From: Monodelphis domestica
Taxonomy: Eukaryota > Chordata > Mammalia > Didelphimorphia > Didelphidae
Assembly: GCF_027887165.1 (NCBI RefSeq)
Contig: NC_077230.1
Location: 265,675,943-265,739,942 of the forward strand
Length of the DNA stretch: 64,000 bases
Direction of reading: 5' to 3'
A program made the translations under genes and the position numbers. Every line of letters starts with the position of its first letter. The first letter of the stretch is position 1. The notes beneath the pieces are model-generated. The model was given only the letters and a program-made list of their open reading frames with translations. It did not search any database and was not told where the DNA came from. This document shows, piece by piece, positions 22,905-34,860 of this stretch.

Positions 22905-23865
22905 AAGAATGCAGACTATTAATGCTGTTGGTGGAGCTACGAATTGATACAACCATTCTAGAGAGCAATTTGGAACCATACCCAAAGAGCCATAAAACTG
23001 TCCAAATCTTTTGATCCAACAATACCAATACTAGGTCGGTATCCCAAAGAGATCAAAGATAGGGGGAAAGATTCTACTTGTACAAAAATATTTATAACAG
23101 CTCTTTTTGTAGTGGCAAAGAATTGGACATTAGAGTGATGTTCATCTTGGGGAATGACTAAACAAGCTGTTGTATGTGATTATAATGGAATACTATTGTG
23201 CTATAATAAATTATGAATAAGATGGTCACAAAAAATCTGGAAAGATATATGAAATGATGCAAAGTGAAGTGAGCAGAACCAGGAGAATTTATTTTTAAAC
23301 CCTTACCTTCCATCATGGAGTCAATACTGTGCATTGGCTCCAAAGCAGAAGAGTGGTAAGGGCTAGGCAAAGGGGGTCAAGTGACTTGCCCAGGGTCACA
23401 CAGCTAGGAAGTGGCTGAGGCCAGATTTAAACCTAGGACCTCCCCCAGGAGAATGTTTTAATGCAATAAATCAATAAAGAGCAATAATCAACTGCTAATA
23501 GCTTAGCTATTATCAGCTATTCAAGGATCCAGGGCAACTCCAAGGGATTTATGATGGAAAAAGCTATCTCTCACTATAGAAGAAACTGATGGAGTTTGAA
23601 TGCAGTTTGAAGAATACCATTCATCACTTTATTTCCTCCATGACTTTTTTCACTAATGTAAGCAATATGTGTATTCTTTCACAACATGTTAAACACGGAA
23701 ATATATATTGTATGACAACACATGTACAACCTATATCATATTATCTGCCATCTTGGGAGGGGGAAGAGTAGTAGAGAGGGAGAGAACATGGATGGCAAAA
23801 TGCCAGAAAACAATTACTGAAGTTGAAAATTGTTTTGCCATGTGATCTGGGAAAAAAAATTAAGT
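22905..23865 (+). mobile_element. L1 LINE 3' end, interrupted by a SINE
   Basis: L1 3' text on the plus strand: 'ttggtggagctacgaattga', 'gcaatttggaacca', 'ggaatactattgtgc', 'gatgcaaagtgaagtgagca', ending near 23,860 with 'catgtgatctgggaaaaa'. It is a diverged relative of the copies at 19,262 and 31,080. A SINE sits inside at 23,289-23,444. Confidence 0.85.
23289..23444 (-). mobile_element. tRNA-derived SINE inserted in L1
   Basis: Antisense SINE: CTTACCTTCCATCATGGAGT, GAAGAGTGGTAAGGGCTAGG, TGACTTGCCCAGGGTCACAC. It is bounded by the perfect 10-bp target duplication CCAGGAGAAT (23,279-23,288 and 23,445-23,454), which is L1 sequence. It is head-truncated at the low-B-box side. Confidence 0.9.
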
Positions 23866-24344
23866 ATGCCCTCTTTCCATAATGAAAGAACTTTTCACAT
23901 GAGTTTCAGCCAAGATGCAAACACATATAAAAAGGACAGTATGGAGCTGTCTGATAAGTGTTAGATGAACAGTGTAGGCAAGGGCTATGATCTTTGAAAG
24001 GAGAAAGATCTTACCTACAAATAAAAGAATTATAGGAGAGAGTCAGTCAATAAGCATTTTTAAGTGCCTACTAGGGTGCCATGCACTGAATGGGGATGGA
24101 AAATGGGCAAATCCTTCATCTGTTTAAGTGAGGCATGACCTACTGATAGGAATAAAGTACTGTCATTTCTTTACAAAGCCTTTTCATGACTCAGGAATGA
24201 ATATAAATGACTTAATTGTGTCATTGCTCATAGCACAGAATGACTCCCAAAACCATCCTCAGCCCTGAGTTTTCTCATGAGCACTAGCCTCACATTAAAA
24301 TGTCTGACTGGTTAATAGACAAGTCCCACAATCACTGAAAATTC

Positions 24345-24665
24345 AGTATGTCAAAAAGAGCACTGGATTTGGAGACCTAGGTTCAAATTCTGTAACAGAA
24401 ACTTCCTAACTATAGGAAAGTCATATAATCTTTCTAGGCCCCAGTCTGTTTTCTTGTCTATAAAAAGAAGATAAGGCTTATGTTACCCACTTTGAGAGGC
24501 AATGTAGCCAATAAGAATAGATAGCTGTCTTCAGACACAGAAGACTAAGGTTCGAGTCCCTCCTATAACTTATGTTGGCTTTCTGGCCCCAGGCAAGTCA
24601 CTTAAACTCTCAAAGCAGCTCTGAAAGACTATAAATTGCAGAGAAATACTGATCTAAGTTGGTAA
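24345..24665 (+). repeat. Two adjacent old SINEs (MIR-type and tRNA-type)
   Basis: MIR text lies at about 24,345-24,490 (GACCTAGGTTCAAATTCTGT). A second tRNA-like SINE follows at about 24,495-24,665 (AAGGTTCGAGTCCCTCC, CCCCAGGCAAGTCACTTAAA). Confidence 0.55.
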
Positions 24666-24839
24666 AGCTAGTTTGTTTTCTCGTCTAGGGGTTTCTTTTA
24701 CCTTCCCCCACAAAACAAATCACAAGTGCAATTCATATCCTCTACCTCACTAGGTTATTGTAAACAATACTTTGCAAATCTTAAAAAAGAATATTCTCAA
24801 ACAATTCTATTAATAGGGCCTCTCATAAAGTAGAAACTT

Positions 24840-25200
24840 TCCCATATTTAAGTCAATATTTATTGAGCACCTGCTGTTTACTCAGCACTATTTACTAAGC
24901 ACTAGGGATACAAAGAAAGACAAAAGGCAATGCCTGTCCTTGAGGAGCTCACAATCTAAATGGGGGAAAGAACATGTAAATAACTATATGCCAACAATCT
25001 ATAGCCAGCATAAACTAGTAGTAGTCGTAGAGGGAAGGTACTAGAATTAAGGGAACTGGGAAAGGCTTCCTGTAGAAATTTTTTATTGTATTTTTTTTTG
25101 TATTGTATTTACTGTATTTTAACTGGGACTTGAAACCAAGGCAGGAAGGAGGTAGGGATGGGGACGGAGACTATGCCAGGCATCATTGTCCTATAAAATG
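24840..25200 (+). repeat. Ancient interspersed repeat (family not assigned)
   Basis: Text running 'tatttattgagcacctgctg', 'gggatacaaagaaagac', GTCCTTGAGGAGCTCACAAT, 'gggaactgggaaaggcttcc'. The same series recurs at 58,735 and 60,270. No reading frame survives. Confidence 0.5.
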
Positions 25201-25204
25201 GGTT

Positions 25205-25800
25205 GTGTAAGAAATAAAGAAATTTTGGGTCCTAATTCTGGGCTGAAAACTGACTTTTATTTGTGAGTAAAGAGTATCAGTGGTTCCATTATTCTCAGTC
25301 TGTGATGAAAGACATCTTATGGATGTTCACAGTTGTTTTTATAGGCTTTTGACAGTTAATAGACATGATTAACAAAACCCACATACTCAAAGTGTGTTAG
25401 TTAATAGTTGATAAGTTCTAGTACAAAATCCAAGAAATTTATTGATCTTATAACTAATAACTTTAGACAATAATTCATAAGAAGAAACATAAACAGTCAT
25501 CTCTCTGATAGACCTTGTTATTGACATAAATTCTTAGAAAAGCAAATAGTATTCCTACTTTTACAACCGACTCTGATTGCTTCTATTATTTTTATTTAGA
25601 ATCAGGAGATATGAAAGCTGTATATTTAACATAAAAAAGTTTATAACAGGAGCCCTTAAGCTAACTCTTTCTTTATCTCTCACTGCTTATACACAATTAA
25701 CAACTAGGACTAGACTTTCTATCCTTCTAGTTAAATATATTATTTAAAGGATTATATGAGATGAATTAGTTTTATACTAAATGATATAAGAAATTAAATG
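25205..25800. other. AT-rich block, possible old LTR
   Basis: An AT-rich stretch opens with AAGAAATAAAGAAATTTTGGG. It has LTR-like composition but no partner, clear ends or target duplication. The call is speculative. Confidence 0.2.
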
Positions 25801-26319
25801 AAATAAATACAAATTCTTCAGCTGAAATCTGCCTCTCTCCAAGATTCATCCATTCTTCCTAGTTCTGCCCCTGCAATCATACAGGAGATGGTTAGCATAT
25901 CACTTTTAAAGAAGTGAGTCATTGTTGAGGAATTGTCATAGTCTATTTGTATTCATCATGAATCTTTCCAGTGCCCTATGGATTATTTCTAATTTTGATT
26001 CTTTCAAGATTGTGTATTCTACATGGCAGCTCTTCAAATGCTTGAAGGTAGCTAACCTTCCTCTTCCTTCTTTAAATCTTCTAATCTCTTAATTAAATAT
26101 TCCTTAATTTTTTAAACAAATCTTAGTAGAGTAAGATTTCCAGAACTTTCGCCATGCTGGATACTCCCCTGTGCCCATAATCATCCTTCTTAATGTTTAA
26201 CACCCAGGACTGGACCGAGCATTACAGATGTGGCCTGAGGATTACAGAGGACAGTAGGAGAACTAACTCCCTTGCCTGGGGGTTATGTTTCTATAGACAT
26301 AGCATAAAATTGCACAGCT

Positions 26320-26640
26320 ACCACATATTGAATTACCAATTCTTTAAACTCCTAAACCTTACTATCCTCTCTCAAATCAACTGTCCTTCTTCATTATTAT
26401 ACTGTTCTAATGATATCATCATTCTTCCAGGTTCTAAATCTGTCATCTCTGAATTCCCCCTCCTTTACCTCATATACTCTATCAGTTGCCAAATTCTCTC
26501 AATTCTTCCTTTTGAAGTTCATATAGTGTTTATTTCTCCTCCAACCTCCTTTGTTTAGGCCCTTACAACCTCTTTCCTGGACTATTGAATTAGCCTTCAA
26601 ACTATAGTCTTCACTTGCTGTCTCATGGTTAAATTATTGT
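26320..26640 (+). repeat. L2 LINE fragment, left part
   Basis: Pyrimidine-rich L2-type text ('tttaggcccttacaacctct', 'ctggactattgaattagcc'). It seems to continue at 27,205 after a DNA transposon. The 121-residue open frame starting at 26,193 is not a gene. Confidence 0.45.
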
Positions 26641-26649
26641 GGCTTCACT

Positions 26650-27200
26650 GTATCAGGGGTTTTTAAAAATATGTATATCTAATTCTTGATCACAGAGTTT
26701 TGGCTATATCATGGGATTTTGTGGATGTACACAGTGGGAATGCAGTATGCACTACCACTTGTGCAAGTTTGCCAACATGAGATTGTACATTCACACTATT
26801 GACTGATGGAATGAAAGGCAACCAATCACAGCTCTGTGTTCTATATCCTGGGCATTGATTGGCTCAGTGACTATAGCATCAGTCTGTCTGCTCTCCTGCA
26901 TTGTGCTCATACATTCAGCATCTCTCCTTGTCCAGTTCATATTTATGTCTGATTGCTGCTTGTAGTGCTGCTCTGCGGTGTTGTATTTTTGTGAAATTTT
27001 CATAAAAGTTTGAATTTATTTCAAGCCCTATGCCACCCAAACATTCTGTACCCTCTAAGGCTTCTGGAAGTGAACCCAAGCATCAGAGGAAGATATCATC
27101 AAAGAATAATAAAATAAATATAACACCACTACTTCATAGATTTTCACCCATCACAGGGATCTCTGGAGCATAATTCCCGTGATAGGTGAGGGATCACTGT
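26650..27200 (+). mobile_element. Tigger-like DNA transposon remnant
   Basis: A short open segment starting ATG at 27,031 reads MPPKHSVPSKASGSEPKHQR, matching the start of Tigger-type (pogo/Tc1-mariner) transposases. It then jumps directly to the element's right end, so nearly all of the transposase is missing. The right end reads (minus) CAGTGATCCCTCACCTATCA. The upstream part has 'gttttggctatatcatggga' and CCAATCA/ATTGG motifs known from Tigger 5' regions. Both ends abut TA (CACTGTA left and right). It sits inside an L2. Confidence 0.65.
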
Positions 27201-27204
27201 ATCT

Positions 27205-27600
27205 CCAAATCCTATCACCAATCCCTCTCCTGTCCCATTTATCCTAAATAGGGCTTCCTGATTAGTTTTCTTAAAGTAATCCTTCAATTCTGTCTTTCTT
27301 TTGCTTAAAAACCATAAACAGCTCTCCAATATCAACTTAAAAATGTACAGATCTTTCCAAATTGGCACTTGAGATCCTTTCCAATTTGGCATCCACATAC
27401 TTTTTCAGTCTTATTACCCACTATTCTCTTACATGCAAGTCAACTTGAATTATTTACCATGACTTCTCTTTTCCATCATTATCCATTTATTCATGCAGTA
27501 TTCTCTTGAAATTCCCTCCTCCCTTCCTCACCTCTGACCCAGCACACTAAAGTGCTCTACATGTTACTTGCTAAAATATCCCAATGGTATCTTTCTAGAA
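27205..27600 (+). repeat. L2 LINE fragment, right part
   Basis: Continues the pyrimidine-rich L2 text after the Tigger-like element: 'tctccaaatcctatcacca', 'aaaaccataaacagctctcc', 'gatcctttccaatttgg'. Beyond it, 27,600-28,920 holds no recognised feature except A/T runs. Confidence 0.45.
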
Positions 27601-28929
27601 ATATGAAAAAAAAATCCTACTCCCATTCCAGAGATGCTATTCTCCCATTTCCCCATCTTCTTCCTTTTCCTTAATATCTCTGACATAAAAAATTATTGCA
27701 CCTTATTAAAAAAAAAAAAACTTCACCAAGATGTCTAGACAATGCCCCATCTATGTATCCTTAAATCTATTTCTCAAGCAATATTGGTAATAGTCTGGCA
27801 TTGAATGTGGGCATAGAATTTTTAAAAATTGATGTATTAACATCACTGCGATCATGGTAAAGCCCTGGCCTCCCAGCTTCATTATCTCAAATGAAGAATT
27901 GACTCTAATCCAGAATTCACTCGTTTGGTGACATATTTTTGAACTTGGTTTTGGAGGCTTCTGGGAAAAGGAAGCTGAAACCAGAGACATTATGTGCCAC
28001 TTGGGAGAAAGCAGAGAAGACAGGTTTGAGAGGAGTGTCCATTTTGGAAACCTGCTGCTTCCCTGTCCCCTCATTCCAATGTGATTGTGAACTATTACTA
28101 TGGAAGAGAGCATTTAGAGATGTAGGATGTCAGAAAAATCACCAAAAGCTGGTAGTGTTGATGGGTAGGAATATGTACACTAAGTTCTAACAGTTTCTTT
28201 TCCCACTATTTCTATGCCACATGAGGAAAATGCCCTCATCAAACACCCAGTTCATCTGACTATTGTCTTTTCTCCCTTCCAGTGAGGGGAAGTTTGTTTT
28301 TTTTTTTTTTAACTTTAACTAATTTTAATAACTAATCTTGCTGCCAAAGAAGATATGGAAATTCCTTTCCCTACTCTCAATAGAGAATTGGGGGATTATG
28401 GGAACAGAATGTCACATATATAGACAAACATGATATTTCATCTGTTCCTTTTATTTAATGTTTTCATTATTACTCTTGGGATATTCAGCGATGGATGGGG
28501 AAGGATATCTGGAAATGACTGGAGTAAACATTTTAAAATAAACAAATAGCAGAGGAATGGAGATAGATATATAAGAATGACAAGACTAGATAAAGTACAT
28601 GAATATCTCTAGGTTCCACTGAACCCAAAGGTAGGAAGAACCATTTTTTAAATACCTAGGACACAAATATCTTGGGTATTTCATGAGATGTTCAGTTTCC
28701 TCTGTTCTTTTTGCCACTTGTTAAAGAATGTGAAGCAAAATGAAGAATCTGAGGTTTTAGAAGGTACTTTAGAGATTATACAATTCCATGTCTATGGTCA
28801 CAAAGCCAGTCCAATATGTGTCAGAAGTGGCACAGATCTGTTTTTGTAGCATTTTCTAATTTCTGAGATATCAAATACTCAAACTGAAAATTTAACAATT
28901 AGCTCTTGTGGGTTGGTATGAGCTGGTTC

Positions 28930-29120
28930 CAGCATACACCTATATAGTACATTGGACTTGAGTTCAGGAAATTCTGAGTTAAAATCCTTCTTCAGCTGCC
29001 AGTTAGATATGTGGCCGTGGGAAAATCACTTGACCCTACCTAGGCAGGGTCATTTTATGTAAAATGAGGATATTGTACTAGATAACCCTTATAAGGTCTA
29101 TTCCAACTCTCACTGACAGT
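28930..29120 (+). repeat. MIR-type SINE
   Basis: Decayed MIR: 'cattggacttgagttcagg', TGTGGCCGTGGGAAAATCAC, 'ataaggtctattccaactct'. Confidence 0.5.
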
Positions 29121-29689
29121 TTCCTTTCCCTGTTTCCATTCCAGTTGAACTGTCCAACTCATCTGGGTATCTCTTTCCTTCCAGAAAAGAAAAGAGTTAA
29201 GTTAGACTGGAATTGTTAATAAACTATGCTTTCATCTTCTATCATGACATATCAAGACTATTGATGACTATAAATCCTGTCATTTTATATAGATGAAGAA
29301 ACTGAGACCCAAGAAAGTCAAAATAGATATATAGAAAATAAATTTAAAGTGATTTCTTTATGTTTTGTTATTGTTAATTTCATGATTACTTTTTGTTTTT
29401 ATACCACCTTCATTTCTGAATATAGTTTTCTTCCTCTGCCCAATGAGTCTTTTACTGAAATAATCTATTAAAAAATCTAGCAAAACAACCCTTATATTCA
29501 TTGGATCTAACAATATATTTAATACTCTATATCCACAATTCCCATCTATGCATACTGTATTTTCATAAAATCCAAGATTTAAAGTTTTGTTCAAGAAAGA
29601 TCTTCAGAGAAGAAGCTTGCTAACCCCTAAATCCAGAGAATGAACTGTTTGCAGAAAGATACCTAAACCCTTTTACTACAGGAATATAC

Positions 29690-30451
29690 AGAATGAACCT
29701 TGGGGTGTGGTTGATTGAACTGTAGGTTAATTGAACATTTATTTTGAATGTACACTCATGCCAAAGGGTGCTGCCCCCTAATTGGCTTTTGTCAATGCAC
29801 CCAGAAATAACATTGGTTTTGCTGTCTTTCTCTCTTCTATTTCCTCCTTATCTCTAACTATTGTAGTTTTCCTCTTAGAGGGCAAAATTTTGTATACACC
29901 TGCAGTTAGAAATTTTGGGGGTTCAGGATCCTTATGTTTAGTGATCAATTGGGGAGACTAGTCCCCCAATCATCATCAGGGGAGGATTGTGATTTTTAGA
30001 TTCTCTCCATCTTGCTTGGTCTAGCACCCAGGAATGTGCACACCCACATTCCACAGGCATGTGCTAGCAAATGACAAATCAGAAACAGCGGACAGACCCC
30101 TGGGTCTGGCAACTCTGGCTGGCAGCGTGCTAAGTGTTCCTACATCTTGGCGTGGTGGCAGCTATTTGGCTGGGTTTAGCGGTGAGTTTGCCCTTGAGCT
30201 GATTCAGGTTCAGGTATTTTGGCTGAGCACTTTTGGAGTTCAGGCTGATTCCTTCCTCCTTACTTTCTAGAACCTCTAGTCTTCCTTCTGGCACTAGCCA
30301 GACAAGAGAAATCCTACTCCCTTTCCTTCCTCCTTCTTCTTAATCTTTTTCCACTATATCAATTAAATCACCACAAATTTCCAGCTGACTTGGGTATTTT
30401 ATTATTTGGGATTTTCCCTGGTAACCAATTAAAATTAGATTTTAAGTCACA
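29690..30451 (+). mobile_element. 3' ERV fragment: internal end plus LTR
   Basis: The LTR spans about 29,988-30,451. It starts TGTGATTTTTAG, ends TTAAGTCACA and has ATTAAA near its 3' end. Directly before it is GGGGAGACTAG...CAGGGGAGGAT, a purine-rich junction very like that before the 3' LTR of the big ERV (GGAGACTGG...CAGGGGAAATA). About 290 bases of internal region remain upstream. The 5' part of the provirus is not present. Fossil. Confidence 0.6.
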
Positions 30452-30719
30452 ATGCTAAAATTATCTTTACAATACCCCACCTATGAAAAATACAAAGTAA
30501 TTTTTGAGGATCACTACTAACAGTTGAGGGAATCAAGAAAGGCCTCTTAAAGAATTGGATTGAGCCTTGAAGTAGTTTCAAGAGGCAGAAGTGAGGAAAG
30601 AATACATTCCAAGCATTTAGAATCCCCTACAAAAACATGGAGATGGGAGATGGAGTATCAAGTATAAAAAACAGCAAATAGGACAGTCTGACTAAAATAT
30701 AAAATGTATGAATGAGAAG

Positions 30720-31030
30720 AAAAGTGTAATCAGAGGACACTAATACATTGTTAGTGAAACTGTGAATTGATCCAACCTTTTGGAGAGCAATTTGAAATTA
30801 CATGCACATATCTACAAAATTGTGTATATTCTTAGACTCACCAATACTATTGCTAGATCTATTTCCTAAAGGATTCAGGGAAAAAGGAAAAGAATCTTTA
30901 ATAGAAATATTTACAGCAACTCTTTTTGTGGCTGCAAAGAACTGGAAATTGAGAGGAACTCCATCAATTGGGGAACGACAAAACAAGTTATAGCATACAA
31001 TAATGATGGAATACTACTGTCTAGTTAGAA
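30720..31030 (+). mobile_element. L1 3' fragment, left half of a split copy
   Basis: L1 text on plus: 'aaactgtgaattgatccaac', 'gagagcaatttgaaatt', 'catcaattggggaacgaca', 'gatggaatactactg'. It stops near 31,030 and its continuation appears at 33,105 after an oppositely oriented L1. Just upstream (30,500-30,710) is a piece of the unassigned ancient repeat. Confidence 0.75.
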
Positions 31031-31079
31031 ATGACAAACATTAATTTTATGATGTTTATTATTGATACTGCTCTTTTTT

Positions 31080-33095
31080 CCTTTTATTTATTTTATTCCA
31101 AGTATTTACAAATCCAAACAAAACAAATATTTTCATGTCTAAAGAAAAAGAAACTATTGCACAAATGAAATCACAGATTTCCTATATGTTTAACTTACCT
31201 TTCTTCATACCTACATGATAGATCCCATTCATTAAAGTCTTAATGCCTCTCCACCCTCCCCACATCACATAGGATATCATTATAGAGGGTAACATGTTCA
31301 TATAAATAAGTTTTTCTTATTTTATCTTCTGATCACTCTCTGGAGGTAACTTCTCAAGTTTGTTCTTCTAGTATTATTTCTGTGGCTTTGTATAATGTTC
31401 TCTTGGTTCTACTCATTTCGCTATTCATTATTTCATATAGTTCTTTTCAGGTTTTAAAAAAAATTAGTTTGTTCATTGTTTCTTATGGCACAGTAGTATT
31501 CCATCACAATTATATACCATAGTTTGTTTAGTCATTTCCCAATTGACTGTCATCCCTTCAGTTGCCACCACAAAGAGAACTGCCAAAAATATTTTGGAAC
31601 ATATGAATTCTTTTCCTCTTTCCCTATCTCCTCGGGAAACAGACCCAGCAATAATATTGCTGAGTCTAAGGATATACACAGTTTTATAACTTTCTGGGTA
31701 TAATTTCAAATTGCTCTCCAAAATGATTGGATCAATTCACGGTTACCAATAGTACACTAATGTCCCCATTTTTCCACATCCCCTCCAACATTTGTCACTT
31801 TGTCCTTTTGTAATTTTAGCCAGTCTGATGGGTGTGATGTGACATCTCAGAATTTTTTGGTTTGCATTTTTCTTATCAGTAGTGATTTGGAGCATTTTTT
31901 CATATGCCTATATATGACTTTGATTTCTTCATCTGAAAATTTTCTGTTCATATATTTTGCCCATTTACAAATTAGGAGATGAATTTTATTCTTATAATTT
32001 GGCAAAATTCACTTTTATTTTAGATATAAGACCTCTGTCTGAGGGGCTTTCCTATAAATTTTTTCTCTAATTTTTTGCTTTCCTTCTAATTTTGGAAGTG
32101 TTTATTTTATTTGTACAAAACCTTTTCAATTTAATGTATTTGAAAGTATATATTTTATATTTCACAATGCTCTCCAACTCTCATTGACACATAAATTTCT
32201 CCCCTGTCCATAAATCTGATAGGTAGTATGTTTCCTGTTCTTATTTTGTTGTGGTATCTCCTTTTATATCTACATTATAAAATCCTATTGATATTATCTT
32301 AGCAAATGATATAAGATATTGCTCTATACCTAATTTCTGCCAGACTAATTCCCAATTATCCCAGCAATTTTTTTCTATCCCCAAATCCTAAATTTATGGT
32401 TTTGTCAAATACCATATCACTATAATCTTTTGCTGATATTTGTTAAATGTCCATTCTGTTCTATTGGTCTACCTTTCTATTTCTTAGACAGTACCAGATA
32501 GTTTTGATAATTACTGCTTTATAATACAATTTAAAATCTGGTACTGCTAGACCTCCTTTCTTTACGTGTTTTTTTTTTTCATTATTTCCTTTAATAGTCT
32601 TCTAAGTGAATTTTGTTATTTTTTTTTACCAATTTTTGGTTATTTGGAATAGCATTGAATAAGTAGATTCGTTTAGGTAATATTGTCATTTTATTTATAT
32701 GGGCTCTGCCCATTCATGAACAATGAATATTTCTCCATTTATTCAAATCTGACTTTCTGTGGTTATTTTAAATGGAATATCTCTTTCTATCTCTTCTTAC
32801 AGGACTTTGTCAGTAATATACAAAAAATGCTGATGATTCATGTGAATTTACTTTATATCTTGCTACTTTGCTAAATTTATAGTTTCAACTAACTTTTTTT
32901 AGTTAATTTTCTGGGATTTCTACATTTACCATTTACAGTTTTATTACCTCTTTGCAGATTCTGATTCCTTTTATTTATTTTTTCTCTTATTGCTATTTCT
33001 AGCATTTCTAATACTATGTTCTATAATATTTGTGATATGGGCATCCTTGTTTCACTGAAGATCTTACTGGGAAGGCTTCTAGCTTCTCCCCAAAC
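31080..33095 (-). mobile_element. L1 LINE inserted antisense into another L1
   Basis: Minus-strand L1 with the 3' end at about 31,080-31,100. Plus-strand antisense landmarks include 'cacagtagtattccatc', 'tcatttcccaattgac', TTGCTCTCCAAAATGATTGG and, further into ORF2, 'ctgctttataatacaattt' near 32,520. About 2 kb of the 3' half is present, with a decayed ORF2. Confidence 0.8.
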
Positions 33096-33104
33096 AGATC
33101 GATT

Positions 33105-33340
33105 TTGAAAAAACTTGGGAAGAACTATATGAAATAATGGACAGCAAAATGAATAAAGCCAAAAGAATTTTATATACAGCTACAGATTAAATATATGAAG
33201 AATAACTTCTGAATGTTAGTTTCCACAAAATTAATTGAGAAGAAGAAACATGAAAGACACTATCTATATATTTTGCCTGATGGGGCTTTCTGTAGTGTGG
33301 GTAAGGGAAGGAAGAGCTGAATAAAATAAAAGGAAAAAAG
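33105..33340 (+). mobile_element. L1 3' fragment, right half of the split copy
   Basis: Resumes the plus-strand L1: 'aagaactatatgaaataatg', GACAGCAAAATGAATAAAGC, and later AATAAAATAAAAGG. Together with 30,720-31,030 it brackets the antisense L1. From 33,340 to 33,700 the unassigned ancient repeat continues ('agattgtaaaggacttta'). Confidence 0.7.
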
Positions 33341-34639
33341 TGTTATCAAGCTAGAAAATAGATAGGAGCCAGATTGTAAAGGACTTTAAATATCAGAGGA
33401 ATTTTAATTTTGTCATAGAAATAATGACATTGTGAATGGAGAGAGGGAATGATGGGATGGTGGAATGACATGGTTAGACATATGCTTTAGGAATAGCATT
33501 TTAGAAGCTTTGAGGGGGTATGAGTTGAAAAGACAATCTAGTCGGATTCAGGAAAACCAATTAGAAGATTCCTGCAATAGTTCAGGTAAGTAGATGAGGA
33601 CTTGAACTAGAGTAGTTATACTGTGAGTAGAGAGAATACAGTTTCAAGACAAGTTAAGAAGATAGAATTGACAAGACTTGGTCACCATTTGGGTATGATG
33701 CAGGGAAAGGGGAGAGTGGGGGAGCTTCCATTTTTAGTCCTTCCATTAGGGGTCACATCTGCTCAACTGTGCCCTCTTGAGATTTGGAAGTGACAATGTA
33801 ACTTCTACATTCCAAGCTTTTTAACAAATTCAAAGGTTAATGAAAGTTTTCTCTTTTTTTCCAAGGAAAGACAAGGTATCAAACCTAGAGGATCCTGACT
33901 TATTCATAATAGAAAGCCACTTCCTCTGTGATCCATTGAAGACCACTTTTTTCCTGAGATTTATTTTCCAGGCTGGAGCCAAGTCAGGGTCTGATTATTC
34001 TATAATGCCTCACCACTACCAACAAGTTAAAAATATATGTAAGGTATTTTGGTATCAGTTATTCATAATTATATTGCTAAAGGTGATATGTAGGAAAACT
34101 TTTAAGAAATTCCCTGTACTTATGAGTTCATGATTCTGTCACATTATTGTTACCAACTTATGGCTAAACACATTTCTAATATTTTTACTGCAATCTTTAA
34201 AAATAATAATATAGTCTACATAATATGTGAAGTATATTTATAATAGTAACATGACCATTTCAGAAGAATTAAAATTATATTCTCAAAGGCAATGGAAATA
34301 CACATGATTTACCTGCAACATGTTAGTAGCATGTAAACAATGACATGGATTAGATGGAAGAAATGGAAGACTAGATATTATTTAGGATGCATCTGTCTGG
34401 AAAAGTAGATAAGCTATTAAAATTGTGATTCAAAGGATCCAAATAAGCAACTGGAATGAGATAAATCTATCCCCAAGATACTAAAATAAGAAAAGAAATG
34501 CTACAAGTGCTTGGGTATGTTCTCTGTAGATAACTTATTGAGAAAACATAGAGAAGAACCCCATGAGAGGAGAAGGTAATATGAGTGTGCCCCCTGATAA
34601 AACTATGGAACTTTCAAGAATCAAGGCAAAATATTAACA

Positions 34640-34860
34640 ATTACTCACATTTAAAGAATATTTTGTAGTCATGAACCGATTTACAAATAATAAAGTATTA
34701 TTATCTCCATTTTGCAAATGAGAAAACTGAACCTCAGAGAGAATAAATGGTTTGGCCATGTAAATAATACAGATGATACTTAAATACTTATCTTCCGATA
34801 AACCCAAAGTCCAGTATTCTTGCTACTATTTCACCATGCCCATTTTTTATGGTGGTTTTT
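34640..34860 (-). repeat. MIR-type SINE
   Basis: Antisense MIR: 'tatctccattttgcaaatga', GAAAACTGAACCTCAGAGA, 'ccagtattcttgctac'. The rest of 33,700-36,990 shows no gene and no clear repeat. It is the region just 3' of HEPHL1. Confidence 0.55.

Noticed and set aside
27751-28113. 120-residue minus-strand open frame
   Set aside because: Composition and lack of any recognised motif suggest chance. No neighbouring exon structure was found.
33840-34133. 97-residue plus-strand open frame
   Set aside because: No recognisable family, no splice context, AT-rich intergenic location. A chance opening is more likely.
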